Made by a program: the position numbers and the translations under genes. Source: Nemertoderma westbladi (Eukaryota > Xenacoelomorpha > Nemertodermatida > Nemertodermatidae). Taken from it: a stretch of 37,132 bases of DNA. Below, in pieces: positions 10,396 through 19,481 of the stretch. Each line of letters starts with the position of its first letter. Position 1 is the stretch's first letter. Below the pieces are notes generated by a model. The model was not told where the DNA came from and ran no database searches. It worked only from the letters and a program-made list of their open reading frames with translations. The stretch covers positions 1 to 37,132 of the forward strand of contig JAUCBJ010006140.1 in assembly GCA_032718475.1 (NCBI GenBank), written 5' to 3'.

Positions 10396-11430
10396 CTTTC
10401 AGACCTTTAGCAGTTTAACCTGCCAATTTTAGGTGTCCTCTTGTTTATAAATCGACTTTAGCCTATAACAATTATTTAATGCACATGAAGTAACATTAGC
10501 CGAAGCCAGTCTATGCGCGATCATTCACCCACAGTTAAGGGAGACTGGATTCGGATTCTTTGACCTTATTGCGGTGTAGACCTACTGTATTATTCGATTG
10601 ATCACTACTATATAATCTCTGACAATATTATTCACTTTCGGGGAAATGTTAACAGTTCCTTTAGAATGTGGCGCTTTAAGTATAAAACAGAGTTATGACT
10701 TATACTAAACACAACGAGATGGCTACTGATTTTCGTAAATAGCGCATTCTTTAGGAGATGCTTTATTATCTGTCACACTGCTGCATACGATTTCACACTG
10801 CTGCACACTGATCTGCCGACTGTCACTGAATTTGATCATATATAAGGAGGATAGCAACTGACACATGTAGGGATTATGAAATAGCATTTAATGCACACTA
10901 AAACCACTGTAATGTAAGTCGCAATTGCTACCGGTAACCGGTCCCTCTAACCTTTAGTAATCAAGAAGATTGGGGGTTTTATGATTATTTATCGATATTC
11001 TCCCAATATAACAACATATCCATCAACATATAACCATTAATAACAGACAGTAAACAGAAGTACAATAATGCGGTGATATTCAGCCAGTATCGGTAGTACC
11101 GGTACCGCAGTTGCAGGTGCAGTATCAAAGTTGTTCACTCAGTGCAGACTGCAGAGATAATAGATTTACGTTCTTATAATCAAAGCCGTCTAATGTTGGC
11201 CAAAGTCTGAAACTTCTACCGAAGTACAGAAGAATCCTAAGCCGGTGTTCTGGGCTTAGAAAAGATACACACTGACTGAATTGCGTGGGTTTCTGTAGGC
11301 ACTGTCCAACACAAAGTGAAAATCGCTCTGATTGGCCAAGCAGAACAAAGAACAAAGAAAAGCTCCACACGGGCAGCAAATCAGCTGACAGATTTCGTCA
11401 TATGAAACTACACTCTATTTAGAGTATTTG

Positions 11431-11600
11431 GCGTATTGCGGCATAAAATGGCTTGTTATGTCTGCTAAAACACCTACAGGGTACATTGCGGAGAAAATGG
11501 CTTGTTATGTCCGCTAAAACAACTAAACAGTTCATTGCGGAGAAAAATGACTGGTTATATCCGCAAAAGCTTTTACAGTTTAAGCGCGTGGAGATATCCT
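11431..11600. repeat. Short tandem repeat of about 50 bp, three copies
   Basis: ATTGCGG followed by AAAATGGCTTGTTATGTC and CGCTAAAAC recurs at about 11435, 11485 and 11534, a spacing of 49-50 bp with some divergence in the third copy. It lies beside the broken 3' side of the LINE that starts near 11640. Confidence 0.75.
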
Positions 11601-11639
11601 TTAGAAGATTTCGCAAAGCGTCAATAGTAGATTTCCCAG

Positions 11640-12138
11640 GGGAAAATCCATATTGTTCCAGTGATATATATTTGATAAAGTTGTTTACAACCTCGTTTGT
11701 CGATTACAGAGGTTAGAGTTTTCAAGAGGACGCACAGAAGAGCTATCCCTCTATAGTTATCAGGATTTGTGATCCTGATCTGGATTTGTGGCCCTTTCCT
11801 TTGTAGATGATAATTAAGATGCTTTCTCTCCAAATTGTAGGTAGTTTGCCAATATACAAACAGGTGTTGAAAAGTAGCGTGATTGTGGTGAGAAGGACCG
11901 AGGAGGAGAGTTTTAGATGTTCGTAGTAGATTCTGTCCGGCCCACACGCCTTCTTATTGGCCGCTGAGGATATTACTTCGTTTACCTCCTGCTGAGTGAA
12001 GGGTTCGTTGTACAATTCGGTTTCTAATTGTTCGTCTTCCGATGGGCATGGCTCTTCATCACAATTGGGGGGGTTGTTCGGTACCCCAAGAAGGTTCTGG
12101 AAGTGGCTCTCCAGACAGTTGGAATCAATTGGTGCCAC
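11640..12138 (-). pseudogene. LINE ORF2 reverse transcriptase, N-terminal part only
   Basis: The segment 12138-11743 reads KKACGPDRIYYEHLK and LPTIWRESILIIIYKGKG, the start of a LINE RT. After a frameshift, 11947-11621 continues with NPDNYRGIALLCVLLKTLTSVIDKR. Similarity stops there, so the palm with the (F/Y)xDD motif is absent. The RT is related in plan to, but clearly different from, the nested LINE RT at 18042-19481. Confidence 0.88.
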
Positions 12139-12194
12139 TGAGGGGGTGTGACTTTTGAATAGAGCCCATGGTTTGACTTCAGCTTTACCCGGAG

Positions 12195-13228
12195 TTACTT
12201 TACCTGGAGTTTTTCCAGCAATTGCTGGTCCTCGTATGATTGGCGTTTTCCTTTTAGTAGGTTTTTATATGATTTGCAGAGGTTCCAGAAGGTTAGTTTA
12301 TACCTGTCTGAATTATTCCGGTTATTCATTGCAACCATCAGGAAGTTCTTTGCCACTATGCAATTTGAATCGAACCAAGGTTTTCCATTGTGGTTAGTAG
12401 GGGCTCTCTTCCGGGCCATTGAGTTAACGATAATTTCCATAAGTTGAGTTGATGCCTGCTCAATGTCCATATCAGCAGTAAGTAGGTTGCAAGACATTTC
12501 CCAATGTACCATTCTGGGCCAGTTTGGAGGTGATTAACTTTCTGCTTAACGGGGTTGGGCGTTTAGTTACGGTAATTGATGGGTAGTTAAGTCTGATGAC
12601 TAAGGAAATTCGTTGGTGTTTTCGAATTGCGTTTTGAGCGATATCGACCGTTGGCAATGTCAAAGGTATGAATCCTGCGTATCGTATATATAACAGATCT
12701 ATTACACTTTCGCCTTGTGGCGATATGTATGTTGGCATGCTGCTTTGATTTAGCAGAGAACCCAATGTTGGAGAAATAATCCGTTAAGTTGTCTCCGCGC
12801 GAGCCAGCATCAAGCCGGCAGTTAAAATCTCCGCCAGCAATGATAACTTTTTTATTATCAACGAGAGATAACGCGTGCGATATGTCCAACACAATATCCT
12901 CAACCGGGAGCTCCGGGGTAAAATAAAATAGTAGGCAATATGCGCAGATAGTTTCCACTATTATGTAGTTGTTTGTATGGGATATCATGGAGGGGTTCAG
13001 TTTTGGTTTGCAAAGTTTGGTGAGGCCACCGGACGGTCGCCCTCGTCATGGTTTTGTAGCCAGTTGTATAAAAGCTGAATAAGTGCTGCTGTTAAAAGTT
13101 TCTTTAATTGAGAGGGTTTCGGTAAAATATAGTATATCATTGTCATTAAATATTTCAGAATTGTTAAAATGGTTTAATAGAAAGTCAAGACCTTCCACAT
13201 TCCACATGGATACAGATAGTTTGCTCAA
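12195..13228 (-). pseudogene. LINE ORF2 endonuclease and linker, frameshifted
   Basis: Fragments of an APE-like endonuclease lie in order on the minus strand. The N-terminal strand SVSMWNVEGLDF is at 13228-13046. KVIIAGGDFNCRLDAGSRGDN, with the conserved GDFN, lies in 12988-12587. PTYISPQGESVIDLLYI lies in 12765-12472, in another frame. A linker with KPWFDSNC and a Lys/Arg-rich tail is in 12512-12195, in a third frame. At least two frameshifts and a stop near 13045 separate them. The original enzyme nicked target DNA for target-primed reverse transcription. Confidence 0.85.
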
Positions 13229-13258
13229 TAAGTCGTCGTTCGCTCGTGATGTGGATTG

Positions 13259-14047
13259 TCAGATAGTACTACGCACCTCCGACAGGTCAGCAGGAGCTCG
13301 GCGGGGTTTTAAGTTGAGTCTAACATGATCGGCATCGGTAAGCCGGTAGTTCCGAATAACCACACCGTCCTCCCAATTATCCGGGTCCATCAGAGAGATA
13401 CGGTCATCCTGCGTACAGGTTAAGTGGAAGGACTTGGTAAGAGGATCAGAGGCTGGAGATTCTATAAACTGGGAAATAGGGACGACATCGTCGAATGGGA
13501 GGTTCTCCTGTGTAAGGTATTCTTTGATGCGGTCAGCAGTTACTGCCAAAGAGAACCGGTCCACGTAGATATGGGCCAAGCGGGGGCCTGGAATAGGCGG
13601 ACGGGTTTTGCGAACGACGCCTAGCCCAGTTCCCGTCTGTCGGCCGAGAACTCGGGCTCGGGGGGCTGGGGTCCATGCGCGGTCGGGTCTACTTGTATTT
13701 CCATCCGGGGCACCGGATGCCGCCGCGAATTGCGGCAGGGTGGTCCTCGGTTGGGGATTGCCGGGTGCTCTAGCTGCGCTAGCATAGTTCTGGAGATCCG
13801 GGCTCGACTCCCGGATGCTGCTTCCCTTTAGTTGCGATTGCAGCTTGATGACTTTGTTTTGGAAATCTATAGTTTCTCGTTGAGACTCTGAGAGCTTACC
13901 CAAGACGATGGTGAAGAGGGTTACCATCTTGAGTAGGTTATCGGCAGCTAATCTTTCTTGGGCCATAGTAAGGTTCTTCTTATTCTCCTTCGCCAACTTG
14001 ATGGTGGACAGGACTTCCTCGCTAAGTTTAACAAATTCTTCCGCCAT
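13259..14047 (-). CDS. LINE ORF1 protein (262 aa), nucleic-acid-binding type
   Basis: The ATG at 14047 is followed by a Lys/Glu/Leu-rich helical N-terminus, probably a coiled coil (residues about 5-85). A Pro/Ala/Arg-rich linker follows (about 95-165). The C-terminal domain (about 170-250) has a run HIYVDRFSLAVTADRIKEYL and the downstream MDPDNWEDGVVIRNYR. That pattern is typical of RRM-like ORF1 proteins of invertebrate LINEs. The frame is open to the stop at 13259. The next recognisable ORF2 segment begins about 30 bp downstream, the usual spacing for a bicistronic LINE. Function in the element: RNA chaperone and RNP formation (family knowledge). Confidence 0.8.
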   Translation of the reverse strand: MAEEFVKLSEEVLSTIKLAKENKKNLTMAQERLAADNLLKMVTLFTIVLGKLSESQRETIDFQNKVIKLQSQLKGSSIRESSPDLQNYASAARAPGNPQPRTTLPQFAAASGAPDGNTSRPDRAWTPAPRARVLGRQTGTGLGVVRKTRPPIPGPRLAHIYVDRFSLAVTADRIKEYLTQENLPFDDVVPISQFIESPASDPLTKSFHLTCTQDDRISLMDPDNWEDGVVIRNYRLTDADHVRLNLKPRRAPADLSEVRSTI

Positions 14048-14246
14048 GTTGCCACAATACAGCAATATATTTAGTAAAATAAATAATCGGTAGGCCAGTA
14101 CAGCAGTACAATTATGCAGTAGCCTACTAATCCCAATCCCGCCTAGCAAATCAATCAAATTTATATTTTATAATTATTATTATTTATTATTATTTATATT
14201 AATTTATATATTTATATATATTTATATACCATTTACATTATTGCAG
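14048..14246 (+). other. AT-rich end of the upstream glycogen synthase intron
   Basis: A TTA/TTTATA-rich run at about 14160-14230 precedes the acceptor TTGCAG, whose AG is at 14245-14246. The segment also holds the 5' end of the antisense LINE. No other feature is seen. Confidence 0.7.
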
Positions 14247-17083
14247 CTATTACGAGCCCTGGGGTTACACCCCTGCGGAGTGCACTGTAATGGGTGTTGC
14301 CAACGTTACCAGCAACGTTTCTGGTTTCGGTAGTTTCATACAACGTCACGTGACCACACCGACAGCCTATGGGGTTCACATAGTGGATCGACGGTTCAAG
14401 AACGGGGCGGAGGCCACTGACCAACTCGTCCAGTATCTATATGATTATTGCAAACTTAGCAGCAGACAGAGGACAGTTCTACGTAACAGGTGGGTTAGGG
14501 TAACTATGGTAACACACACTCACTAAGGTACAGTGGACAGTTCTACGGTACAGGTGGGTTAGGGTAACTATGGTAACACACACTCACTAAGGTACAGAGG
14601 ACAGTTCTACGGTACGGGTGGGTTAGGGTAACTATGGTAACACACACTCACTAAGGTACAGAGGACAGTTCTACGTAACAGGTGGGTTAGGGTAACTATG
14701 GTAACACACACTCTACTAAGGTACAGAGGACAGTTCTATGTAACAGATGGGTTAGGGTAACTATTGTAACACACACTCACTAAGGTACAGAGGACAGTTC
14801 TACGTAACAGGTGGGTTAGGGTAACTATGGTAACACACACTCACTAAGGTACAGAGGACAGTTCTACGGTATAGGTGGGTTAGGGTAACTATGGTAACAC
14901 ACACTCACTAAGGTACAGAGGACAGTTCTATGGTATAGGTGGGTTAGGGTAACTATGGTAACACACACTCACTAAGGTACAGAGGACAGTTCTACGTAAC
15001 AGGTGGGTTAGGGTAACTATGGTAACACACACTCACTAAGGTACAGAGGACAGTTCTACGGTACAGGTGGGTTAGGGTAACTATGGTAACACACACTCAC
15101 TAAGGTACAGAGGACATTTCTACGGTATAGGTGGGTTAGGGTAACTATGGTAACACACAGTCACTAAGGTACAGAGGACAGTTCTACGGTACAGGTGGGT
15201 TAGGGTAACTATGGTAACACTCACTCACTAAGGTACAGAGGACAGTTCTACGGTACAGGTGGGTTAGGGTAACTATGGTAACACACACTCACTAAGGTAC
15301 AGAGGACCAGTTCTACAACGTAACAGGTGGGTTAGGGTAACTATGGTAACACACACTCTACTAAGGTACAGAGGACAGTTCTATGGTACGGGTGGGTTAG
15401 GGTAACTATGGTAACACACACACACTAAGGTACAGAGGACAGTTCTACGGTACAGGTGGGTTAGGGTAACTATGGTAACACACACTCACTAAGGTACAGA
15501 GGACCAGTTCTACGTAACAGGTGGGTTAGGGTAACTATGGTAACACACACTCACTAAGGTACAGAGGACAGTTCTACGGTACAGGTGGGTTAGGGTAACT
15601 ATGGTAACACACACTCACTAAGGTACAGAGGACAGTTCTACGTAACAGGTGGGTTAGGGTACTATGGTAACACACACTCACTAAGGTACAGAGGACAGTT
15701 CTACGGTACAGGTGGGTTAGGGTAACTATGGTAACACACACTCACTAAGGTACAGAGGACAGTTCTACGGTACAGGTGGGTTAGGGTAACTATGGTAACA
15801 CACACTCACTAAGGTACAGAGGACAGTTCTACGGTACAGGTGGGTTAGGGTAACTATGGTAACACTCACTCACTAAGGTAACTTTTGCGGATGCTCTCGA
15901 GTCACTTGATTAAATTAATTAAAATACATTATTTCGTACCGTACCGTACTTTACATATTCTATTTATATTAACTTTGTGCTTTATTTGAATCTATTTTAC
16001 TATGTTCCTTTGGAATGAATTAAACAATAATAATAATAATAATACGGTACTGAACTTTGTTCTCATTGGAACAGCCAATGATCCATTTATTTGTATATTT
16101 AGTAGGGGATTACACTCTCACCATATTCCAATTTATTCCCGATACTGGGAACTTTTATTTAGGGATGTGTTACCAAATCATTATTATTCCGAAAAATGAA
16201 ATATTTAAAGGATTCACAGCTGTATTAAGTATTAAATTAGGGGTAGGTTGAATTAGTTGAGCAAATTAGTTGATATTAACGTTATTCTATTTTACCAGAA
16301 CTGAACGATTGAGTCCGTTACTTGACTGGAGACATTTAGCTGTCGAATACATGCGGTCTCACATTGAAGCTCTGTACAGAAAGTACCCAGGGCAAATGGC
16401 CAAGTTGACAAACAAACTGGAAACTATGCAATGCACAGTGACGAGGAAAGCACCAAAACCTCGGTCCAGTTCATCTCACGTCACACCGAAACTACACGAT
16501 CTACCATTGGACGACTTTACCGACGGTGAGTCATCGCGGAGAAAGGCGGTAGATATTATACGTTAGACTATATATTAGACTTTATACGACAGGTGAAAAT
16601 GCTTTATAAGGCGTTTGTGAATACTGTAGCAGCAGTGCTTGTATCGCTGTAACCGGGAAGGCTGACACTATCGGTTATCGTTAAGTTACTGGGTCGGACG
16701 ACTCTGCATCTTAGTGCAAACTGACCATCGTCATTATTATAAATAAATAAATAAAAATCACATGAATTAGCATTTATTTGATAAAAAATCATACGATGGC
16801 AAAATAATAGGCGAGAAATGACTTAAGTGCTTACAACAGATTTACACTTCTGTCTCTCTCGCCAGTAAACTTTCTCATTGAATATATTCCAGGGAGTGAT
16901 AGAGAGTATAACACATGTACCGCAGACTGTAGTGCGTGTGGTAAAGGACCAGCCAACCCGAACTGTCCGAGAACGAAAAGTCTATCGCCAGCCAGAGGGG
17001 CAAATGGCGTCCGATATCCTGGCCAATCAGCGGGCCGGTCGACAACCAACCAGCCGAGCAAGCCGAGTAAGGGGAGGAGTTAA
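14247..17083 (+). CDS. GYS: Glycogen [starch] synthase, last three exons (5' part outside window)
   Basis: Exons 14247-14489, 16299-16525 and 16893-17083. Each has an AG acceptor and a GT donor where needed, and the phases fit. Exon one begins [16 protein letters not shown], the GT3-family catalytic E-x7-E loop, then SGFGSF and [11 protein letters not shown]. It ends with the arginine-rich [10 protein letters not shown], the position of the glucose-6-phosphate-sensing arginine cluster. Exon two continues [18 protein letters not shown] and a Ser-rich [10 protein letters not shown], where the family carries C-terminal phosphorylation sites. The enzyme adds UDP-glucose to glycogen chains in the cytosol. 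The last exon can be read in two frames because AG occurs at 16891-16892 and 16895-16896, giving stops at 17081-17083 or 17085-17087; the first is listed. Upstream exons were not found to the left, so the preceding intron probably exceeds 14 kb. The tail is poorly conserved, so the last exon is less certain than the first two. Confidence 0.94.
14466..15880. repeat. 64-bp minisatellite copied from the GYS exon-intron junction (about 22 copies)
   Basis: The unit begins ACAGAGGACAGTTCTACG, continues AACAGGTGGGTTAGGGTAAC, and closes with TATGGTAACACACACTCAC and TAAGGT. Unit starts at 14466, 14530, 14594 and 14658 give a period of exactly 64. The first unit starts inside the coding exon. Its first 24 bases (14466-14489) are the exon's 3' end and its next bases are the real 5' splice site. 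Later units vary at GTAACAG versus GGTACAG, and a few carry 1-3 nt indels. Each unit contains GGGTTAGGGT. The array ends at 15880 and the next exon starts at 16299. Confidence 0.97.
15881..16298 (+). other. Remainder of the GYS intron with (AAT)n microsatellite
   Basis: AT-rich intronic sequence after the minisatellite. An (AAT)n run lies at about 16026-16044, with GTACCGTACCGTAC near 15936-15950. It ends in the acceptor TTTTACCAG, whose AG is at 16297-16298. Small frames here show no recognised protein. Confidence 0.7.
16526..16892 (+). other. Last GYS intron with a retroposon-like (AAAT)n tail
   Basis: The donor GGTGAGT is at 16526 and the acceptor TTCCAG ends at 16892. A moderately GC-rich block (16600-16730) runs into TAAATAAATAAATAAA (about 16739-16754), which looks like the A-rich tail of a short retroposon in plus orientation. 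No coding sequence is recognised. Confidence 0.55.
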
Positions 17084-17087
17084 TTAA

Positions 17088-17337
17088 TGGCTCTATCTGT
17101 AGTCTCTATATAAAGAGTCGCCTTATAGCGTTTCTTTGTTTCATTTAGAAATTTTATGATTTGTTTCAAAATATAAAATTTTTATTTTTAATTTCCTGAA
17201 TAATATTCCATATGTATTTATTTTAATGTTTTGTTTTTAATATAATAATTATTTATAGGCTGCTAAACTAACAACAATACATTTCCAACACTTTTATTTC
17301 TGCTAATTACGTAGAAATAACGCGGCCGCTATGCGAG
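17088..17337. other. Intergenic 3' ends of convergent genes
   Basis: AT-rich sequence between the GYS stop and the stop of the minus-strand gene. The plus strand has no AATAAA after the GYS stop. TATATAAAG at about 17106-17114 is TATA-like, but nothing coding follows on the plus strand. The minus strand has an AATAAA (17293-17298). Confidence 0.6.
17293..17298 (-). terminator. Candidate poly(A) signal AATAAA for the unrecognised minus-strand gene
   Basis: TTTATT on the plus strand reads AATAAA on the minus strand. It lies about 60 bp past the stop at 17360, or 40 bp past the alternative-frame stop at 17338. The distance is normal for a 3' end and supports a real transcript. Confidence 0.5.
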
Positions 17338-17359
17338 TTAAACTCCGGTTCGGAGAAAT

Positions 17360-17830
17360 TTAATAAGTAAACTCGCCAGATCGTCTTCCTGTAGCGGCCA
17401 GGAGAAGAGAAGTTGTTCGGTAAAACCTCCGACACCCTTCCCCGGCCACCTGCATGCACTGCTGGGGTAGCAACGGTCGGAGTTTCTTCCGCGCGCGTTC
17501 GAGGAAGTCGACCAGAGAGCCGGAGAGTTGGCTCGCGACGCGGACCGTGAACAGAAGTCGCACCTCCGAGAGTCCCAGACCCGCCAGGGCGCGTTCCGGT
17601 TCCACAACCCGCATCCCTTTATCGGTAACGACGAGAGTTGAGGAGAGGAGTCGAGGTTTCTTCGACGAGACATCGCGTTTCGCTTCCTCCTCCCAATGGC
17701 GTTTAAGTGACTCAGTAGAAACCTCCACCGGCATGTTATGTTGGGTTTTAATAATAACGCGAACTCCGTTCGCCGGTTTGTAACAAGCAATATCGAATTC
17801 CTTCTCTATTCTTCCCTCTAAGAACTCCAT
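17360..17830 (-). CDS. Unrecognised single-exon protein (156 aa)
   Basis: The start is ATG 17830, with A at -3 and G at +4; the frame extends a little further upstream but without an ATG. The N-terminus is MEFLEGRIEKEFDIACYKP, followed by a Lys/Arg/Glu-rich middle (residues about 46-63, TESLKRHWEEEAKRDVSSKK). A mixed hydrophobic region and LVDFLERARKKLRPLLP (about 107-122) come next. The DNA is markedly more GC-rich than its surroundings, which fits coding sequence. The last 23 or so codons look unnatural. The neighbouring frame over 17338-17450 reads FTEQLLFSWPLQEDDLASLL and ends at 17338, which looks more like protein. A 1-nt change around 17430-17450 (in a G-rich run on the minus strand) may therefore have altered the C-terminus, either as a real mutation or an assembly error. 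No family is recognised. It converges on GYS. Confidence 0.6.
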   Translation of the reverse strand: MEFLEGRIEKEFDIACYKPANGVRVIIKTQHNMPVEVSTESLKRHWEEEAKRDVSSKKPRLLSSTLVVTDKGMRVVEPERALAGLGLSEVRLLFTVRVASQLSGSLVDFLERARKKLRPLLPQQCMQVAGEGCRRFYRTTSLLLAATGRRSGEFTY

Positions 17831-17925
17831 TGTGTGGTCCTCCCCGTGAACCAACAAACAGTTACTGGGTTGGCGACATCCATAGGAAATTTAAAATGTA
17901 TTCTTGGGAGTTAAATAGAGAAAGA

Positions 17926-17995
17926 TGTCACGTGGTGTCACGTGATATATACGCCACAATGACTGATGTATTGTGTCACGTGGTATATACGCCAC
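17926..17995. repeat. 40-bp satellite, left remnant (about 1.7 copies)
   Basis: GTCACGTG and TATATACGCCACAATGACT, in the same orientation as the large array at 19482-22998. It ends at TATATACGCCAC, where the nested LINE begins. The two blocks are best explained as one array split by the LINE. Confidence 0.85.
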
Positions 17996-19481
17996 TACTA
18001 CAGTACTACTAGGATCGGCATGCTGCATTGCAGCTGCATTTTTAAGAATGCTGTGCCGGCTTATCGACAAAATTGCACCGCCACAACTCCCTATCACCCA
18101 TGACATTTGCTAGATCATCCGCATCTTCAAGGCCAGTGTCCTTTAAGATGCGTCTCAAGAAAGTCATGGGCTGTCCACCATGCTTATTCACTCCATGAGG
18201 CTGCCCAATTACAAGATTATGCACTGGTTGGTCCTCACGGCGAAAGCAATGTCCTGCAAAGCGGAGGCGATTTTGTTCTAGTGTCAAGCTTGGCGGAACC
18301 AATGAGACACCTCCAATGTTATATAGTGTCTGGTTGGAGATGTGTGCATTGTACTTGACACAATGAACCCGGCGTAGCATTCTTGTGAATGTGCCATCCA
18401 GAGATTTGGTGTCCTCAGCTGTTAGAGCCCAGCATGGTCTCCCATAGAGGAGTACTGGAACTACTGCTGCTCTAAATAATCGGACCTTAAGTTTCCGATT
18501 AATTCTCGGTGACTTCCAAATCCTGGAAAGCCTTTTCAAGGCTGCCCATGCCTTTCCCTTACGTATTCGAAGGTCATCACCTGACTTCCGGATCCATGAT
18601 CCCAGGTAACAGAAGTCGTCCACATGCTCAAGCATACCATCTTTTGAGCTTATGCTCATCCGATCAGAGACTTGCTGAGGAATTTCAAAGTTAACTGTCA
18701 AAATTTTGGTCTTTCTGGAGTTAATAAAAAGACCAACACTAGAAGCAGCATGTTCTAATTAGCTGAGGAGCCGTTGGGCTCCCTCTAGTGATTCTGAGAG
18801 TACTCCTAAGTCATCAGCAAAGTCTAGATCAGTTAGGTACTTGGTAGGATTTCCTTGACTTCTGGAGCCAGTAGGTGGAGTTATCATCACCCCATCATCA
18901 TTATGATGATCTAAGGACATGCGTAGAACATAGTCAACCACAATTATGAACAAGAATGGTGCAAGTGTGTCTCCCTGGAGGACGCCCCATAACACTTCAA
19001 ATGGTTCTGTGTCACCGTCAACAGTAGACACAAATGTTGTCGAACCATCGTATACTGATCTGATTGCTGCAATAATTTCATCAGGAATCCCATATAATGA
19101 AAGTATGCTGAACATACGTGAGCGAGAGACTGAATCAAAGGCCTTGAAGAAGTCAACAAAGATAACAGCCAGATGCCTGTCTTTCTTTTTTGATAACTCT
19201 TCAATTATCCTTCTAAGTACCAAAATGGGCTCCATGGTCCCACGACCTTTACGGAACCCATTCTGATTTCCACGGAGCAGTCTCTCAATGGGATCCCTGA
19301 TGCGATTTAATATAATTATATTGTATAGCTTTGCAGCAATCGAGATCAATGAGATTCCTCGAAAAGAACCATAGAGTGTTAGGTTGCCCTTCTTGGGAAC
19401 TGGCACCAACTTATTTGTTTTCATTTCTTGTGGGACTCTTGTTGTACGGTACATGTCTACTATGATGGGATAGATGAGCTT
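17996..19481 (-). mobile_element. LINE fragment (RT and C-terminal region) nested in the 40-bp satellite
   Basis: A 5'-truncated LINE copy on the minus strand. It holds the RT from just upstream of the RT core to the ORF end, a short 3' UTR and a TAG-rich tail (TAGTAGTACTGTAGTAG at about 17996-18012). It is bounded on both sides by the same 40-bp satellite in the same orientation. The satellite sequence itself (TATATACGCCAC left, TATATACACCAC right) stands where target-site duplications would be. The RT is RTE/BovB-like in general appearance, but the clade is not certain. Confidence 0.88.
18042..19481 (-). pseudogene. LINE reverse transcriptase and C-terminal domain with one in-frame stop
   Basis: Reading left on the minus strand: KTNKLVPVPKKGNLTLYGSF, GISLISIAAKLYN, the fingers motif NQNGFRKGRGT, VFVD-type IFVDFFKAFDSV, GVLQGDTLAPFLF, and the catalytic FADD (18810-18821). 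A TAA at 18759-18761 interrupts the frame, which then resumes without a shift: LFINSRKTKILTVNF, FCYLGSWI, CWALTAEDTKSLDGTFTRML, NRLRFAGHCFRRED, ending at 18042. It is otherwise open, so this is a young or mildly decayed copy with a single nonsense mutation. The first residues of the open frame to the right of 19481 are translated satellite, not LINE. Confidence 0.92.

Larger units (their letters stand above)
8420..11400. other. Non-coding AT-rich region, no gene recognised
   Basis: About 3 kb upstream of the BEL/Pao gag start. It has no convincing coding frame, since the longest (about 92 codons near 9772-10050) shows no domain or codon signal. It contains many ACCGGT and TAGGCCTA palindromes, a diverged tandem repeat of about 117 bp (8550-8800), small hairpins near 10280-10340, and short repeats of the type CACACTGCTGCA near 10770-10810. 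It could include the BEL/Pao 5' untranslated region or LTR, but no match to the left flank is visible. Confidence 0.6.
11640..14160 (-). mobile_element. Decayed APE-type LINE, 3'-truncated inside the reverse transcriptase
   Basis: On the minus strand the order is ORF1 (13259-14047), endonuclease, a linker and the first part of the reverse transcriptase. The endonuclease-RT frame is spread over three reading frames and carries stops, so the copy is dead. Recognisable RT sequence ends soon after the NPDNYRGIALL motif, at about 11640-11690. The palm catalytic motif and the 3' end are therefore missing. LINEs normally lose their 5' end, so loss of the 3' part implies a later deletion or rearrangement. 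The 5' end lies near 14160, next to AT-rich sequence at the glycogen synthase acceptor. Confidence 0.88.

Noticed and set aside
8420-11400. BEL/Pao 5' LTR in this region
   Set aside because: No match to the sequence at 1-222 could be found by eye, so no LTR is annotated. A self-alignment of a larger window would decide.
14490-14526. Extension of the GYS exon through the donor (open to 14526)
   Set aside because: The donor at 14490 joins in phase to the exon at 16299 and restores the conserved [13 protein letters not shown]; read-through ends at a stop within the first repeat.
14466-15880. Interstitial telomere because each unit contains GGGTTAGGGT
   Set aside because: Only one and a half hexamers occur per 64-bp unit, and the motif is explained by the GYS donor (GGTGGGTTAGGG). 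There is no run of TTAGGG.
17106-17114. TATATAAAG as a TATA box on the plus strand
   Set aside because: It lies just after the GYS stop codon and no plus-strand coding sequence follows. It is probably chance in AT-rich 3' UTR.
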